Positions 12,709 through 22,311 of a stretch of DNA of 64,000 nucleotides are shown here, piece after piece. Position 1 is the stretch's first letter. Each line of letters starts with the position of its first letter. Source of the DNA: Rostratula benghalensis (Eukaryota > Chordata > Aves > Charadriiformes > Rostratulidae); NCBI GenBank assembly GCA_013399305.1, contig VXAI01000021.1:7282794-7346793 (forward strand). The letters are read 5' to 3'. The translations under genes were made by a program, and so were the position numbers. A model generated the notes under the pieces. That model searched no databases and was not told the DNA's origin. It saw only the letters and a list, made by a program, of their open reading frames with translations.

Positions 12709-12780
12709 ATCATGGAATTGTCAGAACTGGAAGGGACCGCTGGAGATCACCTAGTCCAATTCCCTTGCTCAGTATTTTGT
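12709..12780 (-). mobile_element. CR1 3' tail fragment
   Basis: TCATGGAATTGTCAGAACTGG then AAGGGACC, AGATCACCTAGTCCAA matches the last 70 or so bases of CR1 elements, read on the minus strand. One degenerate octamer survives at the 3' end. The element is truncated just inside the 3' UTR, so it carries no coding sequence. Confidence 0.75.
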
Positions 12781-13008
12781 ACTCATGTTGGGGGGGTTAA
12801 AAAATCTGCAGGCATGTTGCATACTGTAGACATTTCTGCTTCTCTCAACTTTGCATTGTCAACCATTGCAAGACAACAACCATGCCTTTTCTACAATCTC
12901 AGCATCTCTATTCCACACCAGATTTCAAGAAAGGTGTGCTTCTGTTTTAATGCCACATTTATTCATTTGATGCCAGTGGCAACACAGACTTCTTTAAATT
13001 TATGAAAA

Positions 13009-13023
13009 ACTTACCAGGTAAGT
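13009..13023. other. Near-palindromic double splice donor
   Basis: ACTTACCAGGTAAGT reads as CAG|GTAAGT on the plus strand and CTG|GTAAGT on the minus strand, so both strands carry a consensus 5' splice site at the same place. It is palindromic except for its centre. Which of the two, if either, is used cannot be told from the sequence. Confidence 0.6.
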
Positions 13024-13209
13024 GATTGTAGCAGCAGGATTCCAAAATATACCTCCTTCCAGAGATGATCCTAGGCTATTCCTGGACGTTTGACACTTGT
13101 GCCTCATGATTTGCATGACCTGATGAGTATGCCTACTGTCTTCTACTGCACAGGTCTGTGCCAGTACGGAATCATAAGGAGATGAAGCCAACACAGAATA
13201 GACAGGCCA
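13015..13209 (-). other. Candidate minus-strand exon (unrecognised)
   Basis: A 195-base segment is open in one frame for 65 codons. It starts after CTGCAAGTTTAG on the minus strand and ends exactly at CTG|GTAAGT. The reading includes GSSLEGGIFWNPAATITYL at its end. I recognise no family. A competing plus-strand exon of 41 bases (12977-13017) ends at the same palindromic donor, and an open frame of this size is common by chance here. Confidence is low. Confidence 0.2.
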
Positions 13210-13980
13210 CTAAACTTGCAGATTTCAGTGCTCAAAGAAAGGCAACACCCAATAACTATTTAGGCAGGACAAGAACAGAACGACTCAAAGTTCTGAAGAT
13301 TTCAGAAGTTTTAGCTAAAACTAAGAACCTGAACATTCATTGCATTTCCATCACTATAAGATAGTATTAGCTGAAACAGAGGAAGAAAATAGTGGGTGTA
13401 TTCTTTATAAGGAGTTATTAGCTGACTGACACAAAGGTAAAAGCACAACTGCAGCTGAAACCACTATTTGAACAATTAGCCCCCATTATGTTAAATATGC
13501 AGACACCTGTCATGGGGGGGAGGAGGGGGGTCTATTTTAAGAATGCTTGAAGAGCCAAGATTTCTAACCACAATGCTTTAGACAACTGCAGTTTCTCCTC
13601 ATGAAGAAAAGTTTCCCTGCACCTCCTCCTAAAATGTTCCCCGAAGATATGTTAATTTTTCTTTAATGTATTATCTTTTCTATCACCACAGTTCTCTTAT
13701 CTGCTTTTTCCTCAAGTACTGATGCAGTGGCATATACTTTTCTGCATTCCATGATAGATTTTATTAATGACATCAAATACTGTTTCATGCTTTGCCTTGT
13801 TATTAAGTTCTGTGGTGGTAGCGGATATTGCATTCCTTTGTGTAAGTTCTGTAATTTTTCTGAGTTTTGATAAGGCCATTAATCACAACATGACTATGCT
13901 AATCCAGACTATACTGGTGTCCAAGACAATGCTAACAATAACCATTCTTTAATAACCATTCTCTTTTCCCTATTACTTAC

Positions 13981-14041
13981 CTGTACAGATTTTCTCTGCT
14001 TAGTAGTAGCCTTTTTTAACAAATATAGGAGTAGATGAGGA
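13981..14041 (-). other. Candidate minus-strand exon (unrecognised)
   Basis: A 61-base segment is bounded by GTTACTTTAG and a perfect donor CAG|GTAAGTAAT on the minus strand. One frame is open through it and reads LLYLLKKATTKQRKSVQ. A branch-point-like CTGAAAC lies upstream. The donor is one of the best in the window, but 20 codons are too few to judge coding potential. Confidence 0.25.
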
Positions 14042-14547
14042 CTAAAGTAACACAATTGTGTTTCAGTAAAGATTTCTCCTGAAGAGTCAGGATACGGCTG
14101 ACCTTATCAGTTCAACATCTCATTATGTCCTAATTGACCTCACGCCCTAGTGACTTCACTGGTAGTTGAAAATATTCAACACCTGGCAATACTTGGACTT
14201 AAATAATGTAAAGCACTTGAAAATTCACAAAATAAAGGAAATATAAATAGCACTGAATTCTTTGTTCCTCTGTCTGGTAGCCTGACACTGTAAACCTGCT
14301 GACTGCAAGTATTTGTGCTTCTTGCATTTGCTAACCAAAATGCTGGCTTCTTTCAATAATAGATTCTGAAAGGTCAACACCTACAGAAATCGCCTTGCCA
14401 AATAGCACAACTGAGCAGAATTTGGCAGGCTGCTCTTCTCATTTCATGTTTTGCTCTTCATTTATCTCAAAAATTTGGGGGGTTGCACTATTTCAATTGG
14501 GTACTGAGTACTATTCAGAAGTGCATTTCAGAGTTACGTGTTTTAAT

Positions 14548-14630
14548 ATTATTTTATTGTGCGGAGGTCACATAAGCACCTGTACGCCCATTATTTTATC
14601 CACGGAGGTCACATAAGCACCTGTATGCCC
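14548..14630. repeat. 41-42 bp tandem duplication with GAGGTCA
   Basis: Two copies, 14548-14589 and 14590-14630, share ATTATTTTAT then CGGAGGTCACATAAGCACCTGTA and GCCC, and differ by a few bases and a one-base indel. Each copy carries GAGGTCA, a nuclear-receptor half-site, and one CpG before it. The duplication looks fairly recent because the units are nearly identical. Confidence 0.9.
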
Positions 14631-17600
14631 ATCCATATATAGAGCACAGGCACTGTGTTACATACGACCCTCATAAAACCAAGGTACATAGTATTGGGAA
14701 AGAAAACATAGACTGAATCTATTTCCTCCTTACAGCCAAAGTTTGGTTCTTTTGTAGCATCTACAGCCACCTATTTTATTTTAGATGTCTGACTCAGAGA
14801 TTACTTATCCCTAGGTGAAGTGCATTCAGCACTTCAGAGGATTAAAACCCAGCAGGTATTAACTGCAGCAGGGTACAAAAGGAGCCCCTTGCTTTATACC
14901 TGCATGTAGCCAGCCTACTACAGGAGACCATGCACAAGTAAGGCAGCAGGACTCCTGGAAGTCTGACTCCATCCCTAAACCCACTAAGTGTTTAATGTAC
15001 TGTCTCTGAACAACACATGTCTGAACTTTTGACTTAGTACAGCAGCCAACAGCAAAAAGCCCAGAAAGGGCACACATGGAGCACACAACAGAGTATTTCT
15101 TTTCTCCAAAATATTTTTCCAGGATCCACAGGTTTCCTGAGTCAAAGGTGGTGCTCTGGTGTCCTACAGCCCTGACTGAATCTCCAAATTATTGAAGTAA
15201 CATGGAATGTGGAGAAAACCCAAACCTTCAATGCATATGAGCAGAGTAACTTTCCTCCCTAGTTCTCTTTCTTTCTGTCAACCTTATACCATCTGATGCA
15301 TCTAGCTGTATTAGAGGACAGCCAGCAAGCAATCTTTATTGACCACTTCAGTCACCTCTCTTCCATCTTAGTCTGATTATCCCTTGTTCAGAGGACAAGG
15401 TTTAGGGTACATACATGTCTGAATGCAGAAACTGCCTACCTCAGGCTATGCCTCTCAGCTTTTTTTTTTCCTAGAACTGGCACCTGTCTAACACAACAAG
15501 GAGTGAGCTCTGTCAGACAGTTCAGCTCTCTGCTGCAGGGTCAGCCATGCATTGGAGCCATTGCAAAGGAAAGGCTGAAACTGTATGGTGACAAGCAGCG
15601 ACAAAAGCCTCAGTGGAACTACGCAGACTCAACTGCTCTGTAACCTGACAGCTGCTTTATATACTAGGCATGAGGAAAACAAGCTTCCCCAATGAGGGGG
15701 CAAATGTAAGTTACATGGCAACCTCAGGTACTAGCTTACAAATAAAACTATGTCTGACCTTTTAAAGTGTAAAGAGGTGTGGTTTTGCAGGTACAGCATC
15801 AGCTACAGGTTTAAGGCAAGACAAAAAGCATACTCGTGATGAACATTTCTCACCTAAGTCTGTAACAGTCAAGTGATTTCACTACTCTCTTATGGAGGAA
15901 GTATTACAGATTACTGTGTTTGGAAATAGGCAATAAAATTTCCTAAGTTTATTTAAACGTCATTAGTTACCCCACATTTAATTCTTCAAGGAGCTGCCTA
16001 ATACCAGCTCATTTTACAAGTCTCCAGACAGTCCACTTTGGTTTAGTGAAGGGGAGGAAGAAAAGATGCTTGTTTTGCTTCATTGTACAACAAAGCTTAC
16101 TATTTAAATTTTTAACTATTAATAGCATTCACACATAATGTACCTAGTGTTTAATACTACAACAATTAAAATACACAGATCCTTCTCTGGCTCTCTTATG
16201 GCTGGGATTCTCTTCTCTGGCAGTCCAAAGTACATTAACTGTGTCACTGGAAATAGGACTAAGTGCTTTGCCTGTAACAGAGTGAAAACATGTCCTTCCT
16301 GCAGCTTTTTATGATGCGAGATGTCTCTGGTAAAATGTAAGTAATATTACAATAGACTTAAGGTACGCTAAAAGTAGCTAATTGAAAAGACAGGAACAGA
16401 AGTCACTTGGACCTAGATGCCAAAGGACTGGGCATAACACACCAGGGAAGGCCCTGGATGGCAGCATCTCTGTTCTTTGTGTGAAACTTAAGTGCAACAT
16501 AAGCCCATATCTAATTGGAGAATTATACCTTAAACTTAAAAGATGGTATGTTCAAATCTCCCAGAAATACAGGAAATTATTACAGTAAACTGTAATGCAG
16601 AGAAGACCCAACCCTGGACAACTGCTAGGTTAACCTAGATGTGATCCACGTCGTTATCATTCTGGTTGGTCAACTTTGCTAAGCATTCATACATTCTGGA
16701 AATCTGCCTATCAGTTATGCTGTTCACACTTTTGTAACAGAAACAACAGAAAACCCAGAGCATATATTTTTATTTATCAGAGTATAAGTGTTTATGATAG
16801 CAGAGTACTCATCCTATAAGTCACATCACTGAAAGCTACACAGAATCAAGAAGAGATTACCATGATTGATCCTCCTCTCACTTCCCTTCTAGAATAAATC
16901 AAATCTGTGCTATTTAGAACCATTTCCTAAATTTGTTAAAAGGGAAGGTTAAGAGCAGACCTCAAAAACCTTTACAGTTCTGAGACCCCATCACCCACAT
17001 ACCCACACAATCTATGAATAAAACCAAGAGGATCACACAGTGACAAAACATGCAAGTCCTGGAACATACTTTTATGAAAATGAACCAGATTGATTCAAAC
17101 ATAGGCTAGAATTAGAAAAATAGCAGATGGTCAATTGCAGCACCACTGAAATTCCAACAGCTTGTTTTGAAATCTTGAGTTAATTCTTAAAATAAGGTTT
17201 TAAAGGTGAAATAGATTGTCTAGGAAAGACAGGAAACTTGGTTCAGACACAACAACTAAGATTATTTTCAAAAATTGACTGGATGCCATTAGCTAGTTGC
17301 ATTTTTTAGCATTTTCCTCTCAGATGGCTTCTTTAGGTGTTCTTCTGGCAGTCATAACTGAAGATTTTTTTTTAAGCTATCCTCACTTCAGACCAGTTGC
17401 TCCTGCCAGTCTTGAAAGAACTCTGCACATCCTCCTCCCCAGCCCTCCCATCCAGCTCTGAAGTTGGTTTTACTTCAGATGTAATAATTCGATAACCTTA
17501 TTGCCACTCTGCTGTGGATCCCTACATTTGGGAGCAAGATCCCTCGTAACAACAAAGACATAATATTAATTTGTCTTCTAGGCCATATCCACATTAATGA

Positions 17601-18276
17601 AGAGGGTAAGGTCAGAAATAAAACTATTGCAGACAGGGATCCTTGGTTTCGGTGTCCCTGGTAGAGACTGAATTCAGCCAATTGCCCATAGGCGTCCTGC
17701 TGCGGCTGAACCACCTATTCAAACTGTCCACCAAGAGGTTCTTCTCTTTCTTGTAAGAAATGTTTTTTTGGGAGCGACGTGAAGAACCTAACCTTCCACG
17801 CCTCCTCTCTCAAACTTGTTAGAGAAGTAAACAGGGTAGAAGCTCTTTTCTCCCCCAGGAAACACTTTTCCCATGTACTACCACCACACAACTTCAAAAT
17901 AACTCCAAAAATCATTCTGGGCACGTTCATAATACCAGGTCTTTGGGTAAGGACAAACAACACAGGAAAGCCATGCTTTAAAGCTGCGCTCAAGTGCTTT
18001 ACATTACTCTTAGAGGTTGAAGCCCTTATGTTGTCAATCGCTTGAAAAGATGCTTGCTTACAGCTTTAAGGCAAAGAGGCATTTGAAATGGAAGCCGAAC
18101 CCAGAATCCCAGACCAGAAATTATACGCAGCAGTTCGAGTTTAAGGCAAGATGAGCTCATACACAGGGCAGAGCGCTCAGAGACTTAGGGTCCCTCCCGG
18201 CGGGCCCGGCACCGAGCAGGAGCTTCCCCGCTCCCAGCCAAGCTGAGGACTCCCTGAGGCGGCGCCGTGCGCCGGC

Positions 18277-18289
18277 GCCATCTTGCGGC
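18277..18289 (-). promoter_or_regulatory. YY1-type initiator motif
   Basis: GCCATCTTGCGGC on plus, that is CCGCAAGATGGC on minus, matches the YY1 consensus AAGATGGCGGC closely. In CpG-island promoters this motif often lies just downstream of the start site and points along the direction of transcription, here leftwards. Confidence 0.6.
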
Positions 18290-18325
18290 CCTTCTCCGGA
18301 TTCTCCAGCGCCACTATGGCGGGCC

Positions 18326-18337
18326 GTCGCTAGCGAC
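18326..18337. promoter_or_regulatory. Perfect palindrome GTCGCTAGCGAC
   Basis: A 12-base perfect palindrome in the CpG island. Its half-sites (GTCGCT and AGCGAC) resemble the RFX X-box form GTNRCY...RGYNAC without a spacer. RFX sites are common in promoters of ciliary genes, but this match is partial and may be chance. Confidence 0.35.
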
Positions 18338-18672
18338 CCCCTGCCCGGATGGCTCTAGGCGTGCGGTGGCCGGGGTGCCTGCACCCCGCAGGAGGCTGCC
18401 AGTCCCCTCTGAGGGCGGCCCAAGCAGGCACGGCGCCTGGGGAAGTTGCCTTCTCTGGGAGGCGGGCGCTGCCGCCTCAGGCACACTGCCTCGACCCCCT
18501 CCCCTGGTCATAGAGGATGAAAGCCTCAACCTGCAACCCTTGACCCGTTACACAGAGAAGTCCCGACCACAAAAGCAGCACCAAAATTCAAAAGCAAAAC
18601 ATTCTGCTGTCACTCTAGGGATTAAAGGAAGGTTGATCTTACTGCCCCCCATAATTTAGCCTCATCACCTAC

Positions 18673-18715
18673 CAGTATCTTCTCCAGGTGGTGGCACAGC
18701 TGCTTTCTCTCTTCC
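18673..18715 (-). other. Candidate minus-strand exon (unrecognised)
   Basis: Forty-three bases lie between an acceptor (CACATGTGATTTCAG) and a donor (CTG|GTAGGTGAT) on the minus strand. The open frame reads EERKQLCHHLEKIL, which looks like a short helical segment. It lies 180 bases from the CpG island, on the upstream side for minus-strand transcription. No family is recognised and the length is too small to prove coding. Confidence 0.22.
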
Positions 18716-21700
18716 CTGAAATCACATGTGACAACCATCTTTCTGGGTCAAAAACATCCTTCTGCAGCTCTGGGCAAAGCAGCAAGACCTCCAACAATTG
18801 TCCTTTTCAAGGTCATGCTTCCTTTTTGAGCAAAAGCAATGGAGCCCTTCCTCAGGCAGGGGCAGCCCAAAGAGTTCTGGCTGCGTGGGGTCAGGCGGGC
18901 CTGGCCGTTAGCCCAGCTGGGCCTCTGTGGGGAGCAGCGGGGCTCCCCTGCACGCAGGCTGGAGCATTTTGCTAGATATCCCTAAGTGAACATGTAATTT
19001 AACTTAAGTGCAGGTGAATGCAAAGCAGAAATAAAGTTGTGTTTCCTCTAGGGCAGTTGTTCAAGTCAGGGCCCCAGGCACTCCATAAAGTGGTCCTGTA
19101 GACAATATATTGAGTTTGTCTATGCAGACCAAGTGTCACTAATATGGTAATATTACTTGTTACTTCCAGAGTCTGGCACAGGAGAGTTCTACGGTTTGCC
19201 CTCTGAAGTTTCTTGCTGTTCTGGTCCCATCCTGGAATCTATAAATAATTATTTGTACATGTGTTTTCTTTTTTATGTGTTTCACTGCAGAGACAGATTT
19301 GTCATAGTCAGTATTTCTTAAGGTACAGCTTTTTCAGCAGTCAGCAAGACTAACATTAAAGTCAGGTCACAATTTCCATTACAAGCACCGATTTCCAGAA
19401 TCTTACAATACTTGAATAAAAATGCCCTGCAAGCAGAAATAAAACTCTACAGAAAGCAATTAAGGAACTAAAACAGAAGCCCAGTTTTCCACCTACTACC
19501 ACTGGTTTTATGAACCTATTTCCACTTTCACCAGTCAGTAATGTGACCCTTTGAAAATCGCATTTTTCCAGCACAAAGCATGGTGCAGATGCTGTCCAAG
19601 TTCCTATTGCAAGGGACTGGCAGCTGCAGCCAAACCCTGGAGGCCACTGTTGTGCAGCAGGAATGGGACACTTTGTACTGTTTAAACAAACATGCTAATG
19701 AAGGTTTGGTTTAGAAAAAATGAGAAGCATTTGAGCACCCTGAATGTTAAATTCTCATTTAATGATGGGAAGTATTGTATGTCCTTCCAACACCCTGGCA
19801 CAATGCTGCCACTTTAACAAGCAGCTTAATTTTCTAATGCCTAAATGTATGTGATGGATATATGGTGCCTATCACCCTCAGCTGGTAATTGCCTTAACTT
19901 TATTGTTTTCCATGACAGTCTGTATGCTCTTCCAATGTTTTAGTGATTGTGAAAGATCAGTAAAGAAAGATGACTTTAAAACTCTTAAAGAAAAAAATCC
20001 ACAAGGGAACTCAAAACAACAGTAAACCTGAGACCTATTGCACAGCAGAAAAGATCTCATGAGAAAGGGAGAAAGCCTTTCAATTGTGAAAAATAATGAG
20101 AGACAGATGCCACTGCAGGACCACTGCCGGAAGATATTTAAGAAAGAATCAGAAAAGATAAGTATCCAGCTTTTGGGCAGGATTTTGTTCCCAGAGTCCC
20201 ATCCTTACAGATCGATACATACTTATTGTTGGCAGAGATTATGAGTTACTGCTGTTGCTGTTACAATGGACATCTCAAATGTCTTTTCATCTGTCTTTCC
20301 TTCTAAATTAAAATTGGCGTGCAACGATTGTGGACCAAATTCAACAGGAACAGCAGCACAGTACTATGCATTTCAGGACACATTAATGAGGAACAAGGAT
20401 CCTTTGGGAACAGTTTCATCACATCCACAAGGCCAATGTTGGCCCAAGGGGCAGTAACACTCTGCCTACTAGACATTTCCATCCTTTCTCTGGTTCTAGT
20501 ATCAACATTTGTCAATCGACCTAGCGGTGACATTTCTATTTTTTTTTTTTGGTTGAGTTTCACCATAATGCAATATAAAAGACAGAAGCAGCATATGAGA
20601 GGCAAGTGGGAACTGGGCCCCAGCTTTTAGCAGTAGCAGAAGCCAGTTATGAAACTGCACTTCCTAATGCCTAGAAAATAGGAAGCAACGTTTGTCAAGG
20701 CAGATGACACCTTTTACTAGATGACCTAATGCAGCTGGGAAAAAAACTAGCAGTTTCAAACACTCAAGCCTTTCTTCAAGAAACCTATCTGCCGAGGAAT
20801 AGATTTGCCAGTCACTTTAACATTGAGAAAGGCAGTCACCTGTCAAAACCAACCAAAAAAACCCCACTTTGTTAAGTCTTTTGGCCAGAAAATGAAAATG
20901 ACCCTACAGCTTGGTAGTTATGTGATTTGTTTGTAAGACCAAGTGCAGTTCCTGTTTCATAGTATTAAGTTATTTTATATAGAGAGTATTTCAATTTAAG
21001 ACTACAGAAAACTTGCAACAAATTATTCTTGATCCTGCTTGCTAAGATACTCTCCTGAGAGACTGAGATTCTGCCTCCAGCTTGGATGGGCAAGTGAATT
21101 AGGAATCTATTTTCTTCATGTGCTAAGCAGGGGAAACAAACTTGTGCTATTGAGTGTCTGTTTGGTGTTGCCACCTCCCTTGTCTTTCCAGGAGGGCTGT
21201 GCAAGTAGGAAAGACAGGAAAATCTATAACTTGTAAAACTTGCAACAGCTTTGATTTGGTAAAAGTACCATGATGTTCAAGCTATAAGGAGTTTTTCACA
21301 TGAATAATGACTGAAACTTGGCAGATCCTGACCTTGACTGGGTTAGGTGGCAGCTGCTGTCTCAGAGGAGAAAGCTCTTATGAAGAGTCTCTAAGTGCAT
21401 GAACCTGTTCTCTCAGCTACTGAATTTCATCTCTTTTATCTTTTGCCTGTCCTCAAGGTTATTCAGTCCCTCTTTATCATACTGTAATTCTCTTGCACAA
21501 AAACAATGTTTCTCAGCTGCATGCCAACAGCAGGTTTCATTAGCAAACTCTTCATTATTGCACAAAGGGCGTTAATGAAAGCATCACATTTGGACCCAAG
21601 AAAATTCCTTTAACCTCTCTAGTAGCAAACTCCCTGTAGCCTCATAACCCCTCTTAAGGAGGTGCCAACTTACTTTACATCCTTAAATCCCAAAGCTGCA

Positions 21701-22265
21701 TTAAAATACCTAGTGTGTGATATATCTTCATCTCTTAAGTGCAGAATTAATACTACATTGTAATGCTATAGTGAGCTGTATGTATTTGCACAAAGGTGTA
21801 GATTTCTCCAATGCAGCGTGTCTATCCTAATGCTTGCATGTAAGCAGGAAAAAGATGATAGCCTAAGACAATAATAGTTTACCAGAGGACTAAAAGGGAA
21901 AATATTTGAGTTGTATCAGAGTCAGACAAAACAAGATGAAGGGACCTGAAATACAGTGTTCCGAGTAAAAGCCACACAATCCCATTCCAGCAGTATTAAA
22001 GAGATAGCCAAATACTTGTTATTAATTTGTCAGGAAATCTAAAAAAACACTTGGTTTTTCAGGAAGCAGAAATCTATATGTATCACACACTTTCATTAAA
22101 ATACAACAGTGGATATGGACTAATGAATTAGCCATCTGCATTAATCAAAGAGATGGTTTTATTATTATACAAAATTAAACAGAGGCCTTACTAGTATTGC
22201 ATTGCATGGCAGTTAATTAGTACAACATCTCACCAACTTGGGCAGCTGAAGAAGGGAATACTCAC

Positions 22266-22311
22266 CAGTCAGAACACCCAACAGAGGAAACATTTTTGGT
22301 CCAGTCACCAA
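22266..22311 (-). other. Candidate minus-strand exon (unrecognised)
   Basis: Forty-six bases lie between a pyrimidine-rich acceptor (CTCCTTTGCATACCTCCATGAACCAG) and a strong donor (CTG|GTGAGTATT) on the minus strand. The frame LVTGPKMFPLLGVLT is open. Both splice sites are good, but the protein fragment is not recognised. Confidence 0.22.

Larger units (their letters stand above)
12781..18185. other. Unique DNA with candidate exons only
   Basis: No interspersed repeat seen. It contains a 41-42 bp tandem duplication at 14548-14630 and two low-confidence candidate exons (13015-13209 and 13981-14041), described separately. The segment 17463-18150 directly left of the CpG island has two adjacent minus-strand open frames of 79 and 92 codons that match nothing I know. 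I did not find LTR ends or a primer-binding site there. Confidence 0.5.
18186..18495. promoter_or_regulatory. CpG island, probable promoter
   Basis: This is the only CpG-rich stretch in the window: by hand count about 30 CpG in 310 bases, against almost none in most flanking lines. It holds a YY1-type motif reading on minus (18277-18289), a perfect 12-base palindrome at 18326-18337 and several GGGCGG-like and CCGGA motifs, with no TATA box. Such islands usually mark constitutive promoters. The YY1 orientation favours minus-strand transcription. On minus, an ATG in good context (GCAAGATGG) opens a 34-codon frame that ends without a clear donor, so a protein start is not shown. On plus, a 130-codon frame (18267-18659) crosses the island but resembles no protein I know. 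A bidirectional promoter or a non-coding first exon is possible. Confidence 0.75.

Noticed and set aside
17463..18150. Possible endogenous retrovirus LTR left of the CpG island
   Set aside because: No TG...CA ends, no polyadenylation-signal and R/U5 layout, no primer-binding site, and no second copy in the window.
18267..18659. Plus-strand frame of 130 codons through the CpG island
   Set aside because: GC-rich DNA has few stops, so long frames are expected; the arginine- and proline-rich text is typical of chance frames in CpG islands.
20303..20605. Minus-strand open frame of 100 codons with protein-like text
   Set aside because: The stretch upstream is A-rich rather than pyrimidine-rich, and there is no usable donor before the stop. 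Probably chance.
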